A stretch of DNA of 60,514 bases from contig JAEPOJ010000023.1 in NCBI GenBank assembly GCA_017642965.1, positions 1 through 60,514 on the forward strand, given 5' to 3'. The notes below the pieces were generated by a model. That model did no database searches and was not told where the DNA came from. It saw only the letters and a program-made list of their open reading frames with translations. This DNA is from Phycisphaerales bacterium. GTDB taxonomy: Bacteria > Planctomycetota > Phycisphaerae > Phycisphaerales > UBA1924. Of this stretch, positions 8,520-19,100 are shown in pieces (the first letter of the stretch is position 1; each line of letters begins with the position of its first letter). A program made the position numbers and the translations under genes.

Positions 8520-9296
8520 TTACTCGCTGTCCGTCTTGGTCTCGGCGATCCCGAACTCGACCTTGCCGATCTTGAACTCTTCGGTCCCCTTCACGAGGCG
8601 CGCATCCGCACGCTCACGCAGGTTCATCGTGACCTTGAACTTCCGGTAGGCCTGCTTGTCGATGATGGTCTCGTCGATCAGCGGCAGCTCGACCTCCTCG
8701 AAGAGCGGCGATGCCTTGATCGAGCTCAGGAAGTCTGCGACCTGATCGTTCTCCATCGCGATCCCCTCGATCGCGAGTGTAAACTTGAATCGCGGTGGGA
8801 GGACCTTGGGCTTCTCCTCCTCATCGTCCTTGCCAGCACCAACGCTCTTTGTGTTCAATGCCCGGGTCTTGGGCTTTGCCTTGGGGTCCTTCTTGGGCGC
8901 GGGCGGCTTGATCCGCTCGCCCTCCATGGTGACCTCCGTCAGCGTGAGCCCATCTGGGATAGCCCGGACGATCTCGCCCATCAGGACCGATCGGGGAATG
9001 CGGTCCTTGAGCGCGGTCACAACCTCGGCACGCTCGATGAGCTCCACACGCTGGGTCTCGAGCTCCTTGAGCTGGTCGATCTTGGCGGCTTCCTCCTTGA
9101 ACGCCACCGCGACCTGCTTCTGCTCCTGGTGGACCCGGCGCCAGCGCTGGTGGTTGACGACGAATGCGCCGACCACGCCGCCGATCACGAGCACGAACAG
9201 CAGCAGGGCCATCACATTGGCACGAAACTGGCTGCGCCCCTTGACGTATTCCTTGGGGAGAAAGCTGCCGCCGGATTGTTTGTTCACTTGGCTCAT
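8520..9296 (-). CDS. pilN: PilN-like type IV pilus assembly protein
   Basis: A 258-residue bitopic protein. The cytoplasmic N-terminus carries FLPKEYV, the equivalent of the PilN motif (INLLP-like) that binds PilM; a transmembrane helix follows (about 27-49), then a coiled coil and a periplasmic domain with an unusually lysine/proline-rich insert (about 125-155, PPAPKKDPKAKPKT). A ribosome site (GGAG) precedes the ATG. It sits 21 bases after pilM and ten before pilO. The insert makes it somewhat longer than typical PilN (about 200 residues). Confidence 0.8.
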   Translation of the reverse strand: MSQVNKQSGGSFLPKEYVKGRSQFRANVMALLLFVLVIGGVVGAFVVNHQRWRRVHQEQKQVAVAFKEEAAKIDQLKELETQRVELIERAEVVTALKDRIPRSVLMGEIVRAIPDGLTLTEVTMEGERIKPPAPKKDPKAKPKTRALNTKSVGAGKDDEEEKPKVLPPRFKFTLAIEGIAMENDQVADFLSSIKASPLFEEVELPLIDETIIDKQAYRKFKVTMNLRERADARLVKGTEEFKIGKVEFGIAETKTDSE

Positions 9297-9317
9297 CGCA
9301 TCAACTCCACTCGGGCA

Positions 9318-10553
9318 TCAGAGATCCATGGGGCTGAGCGCCCCGCCCACGATCGCCGCCCATCCGGGCTGGGGCTCACGCAGATCGACACCGCTGACCG
9401 GGACCTTCCCGCTCCGCGCGAGGCAGGCGAGGGGGTCGAAGGTCTGGGCTTCAAGGTGTAAACGACGCGCCATCTCAGCGCACAGGGGCTGGTGCTTGGA
9501 CTGACCGCCCATGAAGATCATGCTCTCGACGCGGATGCCGGGGAACAGGGCATCGTGATAGCGCAGGCACATCGAGATCTCGTCACAGATGATCTCGATC
9601 GGTTCGCTCAGGTCGATCTGCGGGCCACGGGACCGGGATGCGCCCGGAGTCTCATGGTGTTCCGCCGCGTCAGATTCGGGGGCGGGCGGCATGCCGGGGA
9701 GCCCCGAGGACCCAGCGGCGACCGCCTGCGGGCGGAACAGCTCCCTGAGCTGGTGACGCATCTCGCGTGCTTCCATCATCGTGCAACGCAGCTGCCTGCA
9801 GATGGTCTCATCGAAGTGGCGGGCCCCCACCTCGATCGTTCGGGCAAAGACAGGCGCCGGGCCGTGCATGATGAGGACCTTGGTGCTGCCAGTCCCCAGA
9901 TCGAGCACGAGGCGTGGCTTGGAGCTCGAGACACTCCCGGCGCTCTCATCGCGGAGCTGCATCGCTCGAACGAGCGCATCGAACTCGGTGTGGATGCCGA
10001 CCGGATCGAGCTTCGCCGACTTGAGGGCGCCCATCAGGCGTCCCACGAACTCACGCGATGCCCCGTAGCAGACGAACTCGTGCTTGCCCTGGCGCTTGAC
10101 GCCCGGGACCTCTCGGCAGCGCACCAGCAGTGAGTTGGGATCGCATCCCAGCTGTGTGCTCAGCTGCGCCCCGGCGATCTGTTCGTTCGGCACGCCCTCG
10201 CTGGGGATGAGCTGGAGGTGCTTGCAGAGCATCTGCCCCGCGGGGATCAGGCACGCTCCGCGCGTGGCGTTGATCTTCTCGCCCTTGAGGAACTTGGGCA
10301 GCGCGTCCATCTGGAAGAGGAGCCGCTTCGAAGGGTTATCGAGCAGATCGTCGGGCGTGGGCATGAAGGCCGCGGCCGAGATCGAGCTCGGGTTGTGCCC
10401 GCTGAGCTGGAGCACCTTGATCCCGGAGATCCCGAACTCGATCATCAACGGGATCGCCCCGGGGCGCATGGCCCCAACACTCGACAACGATGATCCCAGC
10501 TTGCCTTTTCCCAACTTCTTCCCGAGCTTTCCAAACTGTGCCTTGCGTTTCAT
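9318..10553 (-). CDS. pilM: PilM-like actin-fold pilus assembly ATPase
   Basis: A 411-residue cytoplasmic protein of the actin/FtsA superfamily. The phosphate-1-like segment is MIEFGISGIKVLQL near residue 37, and the phosphate-2-like segment is VLDLGTGSTKVLIMHG near residue 230. A helical region (RQLRCTMMEAREMRHQLREL) and a variable proline-rich insert follow. A clear ribosome site (GGAAGGA) lies about nine bases before the ATG. It heads the minus-strand operon pilM-N-O-P-B; the 190-base gap upstream (10554-10743) should hold the operon promoter, though I cannot point to convincing boxes there. It would bind PilN at the inner membrane. Confidence 0.85.
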   Translation of the reverse strand: MKRKAQFGKLGKKLGKGKLGSSLSSVGAMRPGAIPLMIEFGISGIKVLQLSGHNPSSISAAAFMPTPDDLLDNPSKRLLFQMDALPKFLKGEKINATRGACLIPAGQMLCKHLQLIPSEGVPNEQIAGAQLSTQLGCDPNSLLVRCREVPGVKRQGKHEFVCYGASREFVGRLMGALKSAKLDPVGIHTEFDALVRAMQLRDESAGSVSSSKPRLVLDLGTGSTKVLIMHGPAPVFARTIEVGARHFDETICRQLRCTMMEAREMRHQLRELFRPQAVAAGSSGLPGMPPAPESDAAEHHETPGASRSRGPQIDLSEPIEIICDEISMCLRYHDALFPGIRVESMIFMGGQSKHQPLCAEMARRLHLEAQTFDPLACLARSGKVPVSGVDLREPQPGWAAIVGGALSPMDL

Positions 10554-10743
10554 CGAGACGATTCCTTCCCACCCGGCGTCGGGCGGACGCTCACCAAACC
10601 CAGCCAGCGCTGGGGCGGAAAACGCCCATGCGAAGGGGATCGACCGAACAGGAACATCAGTTCAGCAGGGAAAGATCACACGTGAATCAGGGAATCGGTG
10701 GGACGTGTCCCGCCCCCCCAGCCCGCACAGCCCAAACACATTC

Positions 10744-11469
10744 TCACCCGTTGGTGTCGAGCGCGGGTCCGAAAACAGCCCCCAGGCGCTCAAGCGCCTC
10801 ATCGAGCGCCCAACGCTGACGCGCCCGATCGCCCGTCGTGTTGGAGATGACACGCAGCTCGCCGGTGCGGATTGTGGGGTCGATCCGCCTCGCGGCCAGC
10901 GCGACCGCCGCGCCCTCCATCGCCTCGCAGATGGCACCGGTACGTTTTACTACTCCGGCCGCGCACTCGTCGCTCCCGGAGCACCAGGAGACCGTGGCCA
11001 CGCCTCCACGCCTAGCGTCCACGCTGATCATGCGAAGCACGTCGCCGGGGTCGTGATCGGTGTGCATACGCCCATCCGGGAACGCCCCGAACCCCGCCTC
11101 GTCCATAGGCACAAAGCCCGATTCCGTCCCGATCCCCTCATCACCGAACACGCTGCGGTCCGCAGCCACGACATCCAGCAGTTCGAGCCCGGAACCGGGA
11201 AGCATGCCGGCGATGCCTGCGCTGTACACGGCGCGATGGACGCGGGGATCGAGCACCCGCGCGGTCGCACCGCTGGCGTTGCTCTTGCCCACCCCGGTCA
11301 GCACGATATCGATCCCGCCCTCCAGTGAAAGGCAATCCCAGGCGGCCGGAAGCTGGAGATGCTTGCCACCGAGGGCATCCATCACGCTGCGGCATTCACG
11401 CGGCGCCGCGATGCAGAGCAGCGTTCGATCCCGACGTGTGTCTGATGGGCCGGTGTTGGTCACCTGCAA
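10744..11469 (-). CDS. mqnB: Futalosine hydrolase-like nucleosidase (menaquinone, futalosine route)
   Basis: A 241-residue member of the purine nucleoside phosphorylase/MTA nucleosidase superfamily. Features supporting MqnB are the catalytic region AMEGAAVALAA (about 186-196), the late SNTTGDRARQRWALDEAL block (about 207-224), and an early LTGVGKSNA nucleoside-binding loop. MqnB cleaves futalosine to dehypoxanthine futalosine and hypoxanthine. No other mqn gene lies in the window. The start is uncertain: TTG at 11469 or GTG at 11463, both just after the HD-GYP stop; there is no ATG nearby. An MTA/SAH nucleosidase is the alternative, but those normally carry an ME-A-A-A/D pattern unlike this one. 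Confidence 0.75.
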   Translation of the reverse strand: MQVTNTGPSDTRRDRTLLCIAAPRECRSVMDALGGKHLQLPAAWDCLSLEGGIDIVLTGVGKSNASGATARVLDPRVHRAVYSAGIAGMLPGSGLELLDVVAADRSVFGDEGIGTESGFVPMDEAGFGAFPDGRMHTDHDPGDVLRMISVDARRGGVATVSWCSGSDECAAGVVKRTGAICEAMEGAAVALAARRIDPTIRTGELRVISNTTGDRARQRWALDEALERLGAVFGPALDTNG

Positions 11470-11481
11470 TGGTAGCTTGAA

Positions 11482-12837
11482 TCAGGCCGCACGCTCTTCT
11501 GAGTCTGCCGAGTCGTCGGCGTCGCCCTGCGGCTCATCGCCATCGCTGACGAGCTCGTCCGAAGCCATGCGGAACGAGTTGAGGTGCGCGGGGTCGATGC
11601 GGTACATCCCGTTCGAGAGGGATCTCTCGAGCTGCTTGAGATCGAACGCGTGCTCGTGCTCGGGATAGAAGTTGAACTCCTCGACGTTGAAGCCATCGCA
11701 CTCGATCACCTTCAGCTCCTGAGCGGCCTGCAGGTTGATCACCTCGCCCTGATCGGGGTCCTCGAAATGGGTCATCTCTCGGACCGTTGGGCGGCACGGG
11801 TTCCGTGGATCCCAGTCGATCACGACGCACAGGCGCCCGTCGTTCAGGCGGACCTGGCTGCCCGGCGCATACGCGGGGCAGACCGAGATCAGGGCCTGGA
11901 GCACGATCGGGTCGATCCATGACCGGTACGGCTCCTGCATGATCGTGTTGAGCGCATAGACCGGCGGGCGCGACTTGCGGGTCTCCTCGGAGTCCCCGAT
12001 GGTGTACGCCGGGTGCACCAGACGGTCGTACAGATCCGCGGCGATCAGGATCCGCGCGAAAATGTGGATCTGAGATCCCTCCAGCCCGACGACCTCGCCG
12101 TTGACCTCCTTGGTCGGGAATCCACTGCCGTCGAATCGCTGGTGGTGGTTGAGCACCGCGGATGCGGCGGACGGCTCGACGTGGCCACGGATCATCTCAT
12201 AGCCGATCCGCACGTGCTCTCGCCATGCCGGGTCCGTGTCGTCGTGCTCCTCGCTCCACCGCTTGAGGACCGAGGCCTTGAGGCGCGTCATGCCGATGTC
12301 GTGCAGCATCGCGGCCACACCAAGGCTCGTCACGTCCTTCGCGAGGCGTGGGTTCAATCTTGAACGCTCGCGGAGCAGGTAGAAATCCAGGCGCAGTCCC
12401 ATCAGCATGGCCAGGAACCCGACGTTCGCCCCGTGGCGGATGGCCGGCGAGCCGGTGTCCGAGATCTCTCCGATAAACAACGCCGCCTCGGGATCCTCGA
12501 TGAGTCGAGCCATCAGCGTGCTCATCGCGGTGGAATAGCTCGGGAAGTCGATCTTGGCGTGCATGTCCTTGCCGGCGATGTCGAACGCCTCCGCGACCTG
12601 CGATGCGAGCTCGGCACGCGATGAGTGGATCTTTGGGGAGATGAACTTCGCGACCATCTCCATGTTCGGGTACTTGATCCAGACCTGGGGTATGCGCAGC
12701 TCGATGAGCCGCTCGATGGTGCTCTTTTCCAGCGCTGCGCCGGGGCGGAGCAGGAGCCGAGACCCACCCCTGGGGTGATAGACCGGGAGCGCGAGCTCCA
12801 TGCCAGTTTCAGCGTGTGAGATAGGGACTCGTAGCAC
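11482..12837 (-). CDS. HD-GYP domain protein, probable c-di-GMP phosphodiesterase
   Basis: A 451-residue cytoplasmic protein. The N-terminal 100 residues are a variable sensor-like domain as found in DUF3391-type HD-GYP proteins. The HD domain shows AAMLHDIGM (H179 D180), an upstream conserved His (IRHGANVGFL, H135) and the signature HHQRFDGSGFP (231-241), which matches HHxxxDGxGYP with Phe in place of Tyr. A C-terminal tail (345-451) contains a PilZ-like or unknown beta region (GSQVRLNDGRLCVVIDWDP). The start is GTG after GGAG. It lies 12 bases upstream of mqnB. A role in motility or biofilm control through c-di-GMP, possibly of the nearby pilus, is inference. Confidence 0.85.
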   Translation of the reverse strand: MLRVPISHAETGMELALPVYHPRGGSRLLLRPGAALEKSTIERLIELRIPQVWIKYPNMEMVAKFISPKIHSSRAELASQVAEAFDIAGKDMHAKIDFPSYSTAMSTLMARLIEDPEAALFIGEISDTGSPAIRHGANVGFLAMLMGLRLDFYLLRERSRLNPRLAKDVTSLGVAAMLHDIGMTRLKASVLKRWSEEHDDTDPAWREHVRIGYEMIRGHVEPSAASAVLNHHQRFDGSGFPTKEVNGEVVGLEGSQIHIFARILIAADLYDRLVHPAYTIGDSEETRKSRPPVYALNTIMQEPYRSWIDPIVLQALISVCPAYAPGSQVRLNDGRLCVVIDWDPRNPCRPTVREMTHFEDPDQGEVINLQAAQELKVIECDGFNVEEFNFYPEHEHAFDLKQLERSLSNGMYRIDPAHLNSFRMASDELVSDGDEPQGDADDSADSEERAA

Positions 12838-12935
12838 GGATAATCACTCCATGAAAACAAACGCGTACACGCCCAGAATCGGGCGGATATCGCGGGGAAT
12901 TCAGTGAATCCCGCCCGAGTTGAAGAAAGGGTCGA

Positions 12936-13874
12936 TCACCCCACGAACGCGAAGGCGATGTAGCCCGCGTACAGGAGGAGAAAAGCCCCCCCGATCAGGC
13001 GTCCCATGGCGGGCTTGATCAACGCGAAGAACACCATCGCCAGGCTCACGCCCAGCATGATCCAGATGTGCACACCCAGACCCGCCTGCATCGCCAGGGG
13101 ATGAACGATCGATGTGATCCCCAGCACGCTCAGAAGGTTGAAGATATTGGACCCCACCACGTTGCCCACCGCGATGTCGCTGGATTTCCCGATCGCGGCA
13201 CGCACCGTAGCCGCCAGTTCGGGCAGGCTCGTGCCCAGCGCGACGATGGTGGTCCCAACGACACCCTCGGAAACGCCGACGCGGGTGGCCACGCCCGTAG
13301 CGCCGTACACCAGAGCCCTCGCCCCGAACCCCAGCGCCACGACCCCGATGATCACCATCAGCACATCGAGCCAGGCCGACTTGGGATGCGTCACGACCTC
13401 CTCGCCCTCGTGCTCGATGTCGACACGGTGCGCCCGCACGATGAAGATCACGTACGCGATCAGCCCGACGACAAGGAATACCCCGTCCGCACGGGTCAGA
13501 ATCCCGTCATTGAGCAGCGCGGCGGCCCCGGCGGTGATCGCGAGCATTATCGGGAGCTCGACGAGGCGCACACGCCGGTGGATCCCGATGGGGGCAATCA
13601 TCGCGCCAGCGCCCAGGATCAGGAGGATGTTGGCGATGTTTGAGCCCACGACGTTGCCGATCGCCAGCTCTTCGACATCCTGCAACGCCGCACCGATGGA
13701 CGCGAACAGTTCTGGTGCGCTGGTCCCGAACGCGACGACGGTCACACCGATGGCGAACGGCGACAGCCCGAACACGCGCGCGAGCTGGGCGGCGCCGCGA
13801 ACGAGCATATCGGCACCGGCGATCAGCACCGCCAGCCCGCCGATCAGGGCGAGGATTTCCAGGAGCATGCTCAC
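12936..13874 (-). CDS. Calcium/sodium antiporter (CaCA family, YrbG-like)
   Basis: A 312-residue inner-membrane cation exchanger with about ten transmembrane helices in two inverted halves. The two alpha-repeats are plain: VAFGTSAPELFASIGAAL...GNVVGSNIANILLILG (about 47-88) and VALGTSLPELAATVRAAI...GNVVGSNIFNLLSVLG (about 212-250). The start is GTG (or ATG two codons later), overlapping the stop of the lipoprotein gene by four bases (GTGA at 13871-13874). A family role is Na+-driven Ca2+ export. Confidence 0.9.
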   Translation of the reverse strand: MSMLLEILALIGGLAVLIAGADMLVRGAAQLARVFGLSPFAIGVTVVAFGTSAPELFASIGAALQDVEELAIGNVVGSNIANILLILGAGAMIAPIGIHRRVRLVELPIMLAITAGAAALLNDGILTRADGVFLVVGLIAYVIFIVRAHRVDIEHEGEEVVTHPKSAWLDVLMVIIGVVALGFGARALVYGATGVATRVGVSEGVVGTTIVALGTSLPELAATVRAAIGKSSDIAVGNVVGSNIFNLLSVLGITSIVHPLAMQAGLGVHIWIMLGVSLAMVFFALIKPAMGRLIGGAFLLLYAGYIAFAFVG

Positions 13875-14923
13875 GAATCATCCTCCTGAGCCGGCGTGGA
13901 GGGTTCATCCGTGCTGTCCTGAGAGACAAGCTCTGGCGTCAGCACGATGACAACCCGCTTGGGTATACGCCGCGCCTCATTGGCACGCACGAGCCGTGAG
14001 CCTGGTACGTTGAGCATCAGCTCGCCGAGTGAACGCGAGCGGGGCACGCTTGGCTCGATCACCGCGCGAGAGGATTCCTGAGCGCGGAACGATTCGGGCG
14101 CTTCCGCTTCTAACTCTGATTCCTGCTCGTCGTCGGCTTCGGGACCGATCTGATCCCCGAGCTGCTCGAGCTCCGCGAGCGCACTGCGGGCCTCGGGCAG
14201 CCGCGACCAGTCAGTGCCCGGGGCTTCCCCGACGATGACGATGGCATGCCGCCCATCAAGATGGACCGTGCTGAGCAGTTCGTCGATGACCCGCCCCTTG
14301 TCGTCGAGCGTCTCATCGCCCTGGTTGGGGAGCAGCTGGTACGCGTTCTGGTTGCGGGATTCGATCTGCATGCCCATGTCCAGGCGCAGGACCTGATCAA
14401 CACCGCTTTCGGTCAGGCGTGGCTCGGCCCAGGCGCGAGCGATTAGTCTCGGTCGCCCCGGATCGATCGACCGAGTCGAATCACCGACCTGCACGCTCGA
14501 TTGCTGGATCGGCCCGGATCGGACCAGCGGGCGCCAATGCCCAAACTCACCCATGAACTGCACGCTCATCGGCTGCACAGCCCGGAGCGACGAGATGAGC
14601 ATCTCCACATCACCGACCGGGACCTCCACAACGCGAAAGCCCCATCGCGTCCAGCGCGACTGGACCGATGCATCACGCAAGGGCGCGTAGTCACGGAGCG
14701 CTCTGGCGGCATCGTAATCCGTGTCGTCAACCACCAGCAGGCGCACGCCAAGGCCCTGACGCTCACGCGGCGCGGGCACTGGCGTCGCATCGGCTTCCCC
14801 CAGCGTTATACCCTCCGCGGGCGCGAACCACTTGCGTACCGCCTTGCACCCCGAGGGCGCAGCAGACAAGCCGAGCGCGAGCCCACAGATGAGCGTAACC
14901 CGGATGATGCCGCACTTACGCAT
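13871..14923 (-). CDS. Hypothetical lipoprotein
   Basis: A 350-residue protein I do not recognise. A hydrophobic N-terminus ends in a weak lipobox (APSGC, Cys26), suggesting a lipoprotein. A central region (60-240) has alternating hydrophobic strands, including VRLLVVDDTDYDAARALRDY and HAIVIVGEAPGTDW. A Glu/Asp/Ser-rich low-complexity stretch (about 258-290) precedes a conserved-looking C-terminus (VPGSRLVRANEARRIPKRVV). It overlaps the LOG gene upstream by eight bases and the Ca2+/Na+ exchanger downstream by four, so it belongs to this three-gene operon. The C-terminal strand ending in VVIVLTPELV recalls secretin tails, but this is not enough to assign it. Confidence 0.7.
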   Translation of the reverse strand: MRKCGIIRVTLICGLALGLSAAPSGCKAVRKWFAPAEGITLGEADATPVPAPRERQGLGVRLLVVDDTDYDAARALRDYAPLRDASVQSRWTRWGFRVVEVPVGDVEMLISSLRAVQPMSVQFMGEFGHWRPLVRSGPIQQSSVQVGDSTRSIDPGRPRLIARAWAEPRLTESGVDQVLRLDMGMQIESRNQNAYQLLPNQGDETLDDKGRVIDELLSTVHLDGRHAIVIVGEAPGTDWSRLPEARSALAELEQLGDQIGPEADDEQESELEAEAPESFRAQESSRAVIEPSVPRSRSLGELMLNVPGSRLVRANEARRIPKRVVIVLTPELVSQDSTDEPSTPAQEDDS

Positions 14924-16052
14924 CGGCTGGATCGAATGAGTTGATGCGATCGATCAGCGCTCGCACGAGCCCGAACTTGTGGCGTGTGTGAGTGAAGGCG
15001 ATGCGGGGCAGCGAGAGATGGTCACGCTCCTGCTTGTAGGCATCGCACTGATGGATCCTGCCAGTTTTCACCAGAACGGCGAACTCCTCGTTGAGCGTTT
15101 CGATGTCCTCCTCGCGCAGGCGATGCTTGAGGCGGATCACGAGGTCGTCGTGCACATATCGCGAGGAGTGGTAGTTCCTGTAGAACCTGAAGATGTGCTC
15201 GGCGGCATCCTGAGGATTCTCGGCGATGTGGTACAGGTGGAAGTCCTCGGGGCTAATCCAGCCGCGGTCGGCGAGCTGTTGGCGGACGTACCGGTCCCAG
15301 CCCTCCCAGTAGGAGCCATGCTCGCCATCGAAATCCCCATCGACAAACACGATGGGGATCATGCTGGCCTTGCCCGTCTGCACGAGCGTGAGCGTCTCGA
15401 ACGTCTCGTCGAGCGTGCCGAAGCCACCGGGGAAGCAGACCACCGCCTCGCACTGCGACAGGAACATGAGCTTGCGGGTGAAGAAGTAGCGGAAGTTGAT
15501 GAGCTTCTCATCGCCGATGATGTGCTCGTTGGCCGTTGTCTCGAAGGGCAGGCGGATCGCGACACCGAAGCTCGCCTCACGCCCCGGGCCCTCGTGCCCG
15601 GCCTTCATGATGCCGTCGCCTGCGCCGGTGATCGACATCCAGCCCGCCTCGGCCATCAGCTTGGAAAAATCGACCGCGGCGCGGTAGTCCGGGTGATCCT
15701 CCGGCGTTCTGGCGCTCCCGAAGATGGTGACCTTGTGCGCGTCGGGGTACTGCGCGAAGACGCGGTACGCGTAGCGGAGCTCCTTCATCGAAGCGGTCAT
15801 CAGCTTGAGCTCGCCCGTGTCCCGCCCGTCGGGGATGAGCTTGAGCGCCGCGGTGATGAGCTCACGCACCAGCTTGGTGTCGTAGTCGTCCGCCTTGCCC
15901 GCGACCATCTCGAGGAGCTCGATGATCCGGTCCTGCACCTCGCCGTCGTCAGCGCGTCGCACCTCGGCCTGCTCGGGCGGCGCGGCGGTCTCATTCATCG
16001 GCTGGGTGCTGCTGGGTGGGTCGAGCTCTACTCTGTTGTGTTCTTTATCCAT
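14916..16052 (-). CDS. LOG family protein (TIGR00730-like)
   Basis: A 378-residue cytoplasmic protein with a Rossmann-like core. The LOG signature CFPGGFGTLDETFE is preceded by FFTRKLMFLSQCEAVV, which supplies the conserved Arg; the nucleotide-binding start is VTIFGSARTPEDHPDY and the glycine loop is ITGAGDGIMKAGHEG. LOG proteins release the nucleobase from AMP-like nucleotides (cytokinin-activating or housekeeping). It is longer than the usual 180-240 residues because of a 95-residue helical N-terminus and a 110-residue C-terminal extension. It is the first gene of the unit with the lipoprotein and the antiporter. Confidence 0.85.
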   Translation of the reverse strand: MDKEHNRVELDPPSSTQPMNETAAPPEQAEVRRADDGEVQDRIIELLEMVAGKADDYDTKLVRELITAALKLIPDGRDTGELKLMTASMKELRYAYRVFAQYPDAHKVTIFGSARTPEDHPDYRAAVDFSKLMAEAGWMSITGAGDGIMKAGHEGPGREASFGVAIRLPFETTANEHIIGDEKLINFRYFFTRKLMFLSQCEAVVCFPGGFGTLDETFETLTLVQTGKASMIPIVFVDGDFDGEHGSYWEGWDRYVRQQLADRGWISPEDFHLYHIAENPQDAAEHIFRFYRNYHSSRYVHDDLVIRLKHRLREEDIETLNEEFAVLVKTGRIHQCDAYKQERDHLSLPRIAFTHTRHKFGLVRALIDRINSFDPADA

Positions 16053-16138
16053 GTGTGTTCTTTCGTCCAGCGGGCGATCTGTCCATGATCCGCGCGCGAG
16101 TCAACTCTATGCGAACTCCGCTGCCAAACCCACCCGGA

Positions 16139-19100
16139 TCACCGCTCAGTGGGTCCGAGTGCCTTCGGGTCCCACTCTTCTTCGTCCTGGGTTCCCTTTG
16201 TGGGGCGGTGGACCTCGTCGCTCGTGGATCGGCGTACGCGCCTTCGATCGCGTTCAACCTGTGCCTCGACCTCCCTCATCCGCTGCTGCTGCTCGCTCAG
16301 GGGCTTGCCGAGCAAAGCGTTGACCAGCTGACGCGTCTCGCCGAACTGGCTCGCCGAGTAGACCGGATCGGTCGTCGTGCCGGTAACGCTGATGGTGATC
16401 AGCTCATCGCGGAGCGACTCGAGCAACGACGAAACAAGCGGGATCGGGTTGATCGCGCGGGAGCTGAATCGCAGATCGAGCGCCCGCGTGTCCCAGCCCA
16501 GCGTCCCGTAGCCGAGGATCTCGATCCGGCGCGAGGAGGCACTGAGCTGCTCGAAGGCGAGGGTCGGGCCGTCGATGTAGAAATCCGCCTCCGCCAGGTC
16601 GATGGTTGCACCCGTCGGGAAAGAAAGGTTGCTCGCCTCGATGAGGTTGATGAAACCGGGCAGCGCGAGCACCGAGCCGCCCTTGATCTCAACGGTGCCC
16701 CGCCCGGCTCGCTTGTCCGGGTTCCCGATCGGTCCGGTCAGCGTGAGATCCGCGAGCATCGACCCGCGGGAGAGATCGTCCGCCTTGGACCAGCCGCTGA
16801 GCACCGCTGTCTGCCCGGGCAGGGGCGGGCCGACGAGGCCCTCGGGCGGCAGGAGGAGGTCATCAAAGACCGGCGCGGCCCGGACACCCGAGGCGTGCAT
16901 CTCCATCCAGTACTGTGCGGTGTCGTCTTCCTCGTGCGGCAGGATCTGTGCGCTCCCGGCGATACGCCCGCCGTGCATCCCCGCGACGATCTCTGGGATG
17001 AGCACCACGCCCGGGTTGTTCGCGTCCCCGATGATCTCGACCTGCGCGTCGTACACGCGCAGCAGGCCCGCGCGGAGGCGCGACGCGTCGAGGCGGAGCT
17101 CGTATCCGAGAGCCTCCTCGCTGCCGCGTACCGCGAACCCCAGCGACCCGCTGAGCCCGGTGATCGGCAGACCGATGAGAGCGCTGCCACGCTGGATCTT
17201 GGCGCTGCCCCGGATGTCGTACACGCCCCGCGGCGTGCCGAACGCTTCCGTTTCGATCCGCATGTCGTCGATCGTGATCCCGCCCTCGGCCTTGATCTCG
17301 AGCTGATTGATGATCCGAGCAACGGGCATCGGGAGCAGCGCCCGCGCCGGGCCATCGAGCAGCGACCCGCTCGCCCCGACGTCGAGGCGCATCCCAAGGC
17401 CCTCCCCGGGGTAGTACGTCCAGGGCCCATCCACCGAGATCGTCGACTCATCACCGACCGCGTTGATGTTGTCGAATCGCCCCTCGTACCCCTCGAAAAG
17501 GACGACTCCGCCGATCGAATCGAATCGGGCCTCACGCGCACTCATGGTCAGCGAGAGCGACTTGGGCGTCAGCTGCCCGTGCACCGCCATGGGCAGCACC
17601 CCGATCGTTGGGGCATCGGACGCGATGCGGTACGTCCCTGCCTGCGGGATCAGCGTGACATTCAGATCGAACGCGCCACGCAACTGATTCGTTTTCACCC
17701 ATGCCTGGGCGCTCTCGGAACCGAACCGATCGAGCACGAGTCGCGAGAGCGGCGACTCGAGCGTCCCATCGAGATAGCTGAGCCGCACAGGTTCCGATTC
17801 GTCGATCTCGATGAGCTGCCCGGGGCGGGTTAGCGGGATCCGCCCGTCCACGCTGAGCTCGCCGGCGTCACGCCCCTGTGCGCTGATCGGCACGCGGAAG
17901 GCGTCGAAGCTCAGCGTTGATTCATGGGAGAGTGACAGCTGGGCACTGCCCCAAGACGCACCGAGCGTGTAGTGCACGCCGTCGTAATCGAACGCGAGCG
18001 ATTCGATCCGGTCCGTCCCGAAGGTGCTCTCCAGCCCGCCGCCCACGAACCCCTCGAGCTTGGCATCGATCGCGATGATGCCATCGGGGCGGAACTCCGA
18101 CTCGTACCGCAGCAGATCACGCGCGATACGCGGCGACACGACGGCCACCGCGTGCTGCAGCGGCATCGCAAAGTCCAGCCCGTCGACACGAGCCAGCGCA
18201 TAGAGCTCCGGCCCCGGCACTGGCGGACCGAACTCGATCGGCAGGAGCCCGCCCTCGCGACGCATCCCGCCCTCGCCGCGCGTCTTCTCGGGCAGGGTCA
18301 GCTGCGTCAGCACCGTGACCGGGGTCGGGGCGAGCGGCAGCTCGGGCGCGGAGAGCATCGCGGAGAGATCCACGATGATCAGCTCTTCTGTGACGTACAC
18401 CGTGCCGTAGAGATCGTTGAGCGCGAGCGGATCGGCGCCGAGCTCGACCGCGAGCGGATCCTCGGGGTTGTTGAAACCCTGATAGATCGGGCGGGCGGTC
18501 CCATTCGTGATAGTCGATTCGACGTCGAACCCCAGGCGGTTGTCGCTGCGTGGACCGATCCGTGCGATGCAATCGACACGCCCACTCAGGCGCATCCGAT
18601 CGAGGATCCTCCGCAGTGAGATATCATCGGGATCCTCGCTCTGCTCGTCGTAGTAGCCCGGGATCGCGGCCACCAGGCGATCGTCGATCGGGATGTCTCT
18701 CGCGTCGATGCGGACGACCGGCTTGGTGTCCGGCTTCGTCCGGTCGATCAGGGCCTCAACGGTGGCGGTCCCGCCGTCGATGCCCGTGTACTCCCCACCG
18801 GTAAGCTCGACGCGCTCCTCGGTGATGGTGATCTCGATACCGTGCGCGATGATCGGGAGCGGGAAGTGACCCGGGACCAGCCCGGCTTCGGGGATATCCA
18901 CGACCACGTCGGTCGTCCACCGGTTGTCTTCCGGGCGCTCCGGGTGCCTGCGGAGCACCACATCGACATTCGCGCTGCCACCGAAGCTGAACTCGGGCAC
19001 GTCAAGCGCACGCTCGATCGCGGCGATCTCGGACGCGAGCGTGCTCTTCGCTCGCTGATCGCCGTCGATCGCATCGACCCACTGCTCGAGCCGGCGTTGC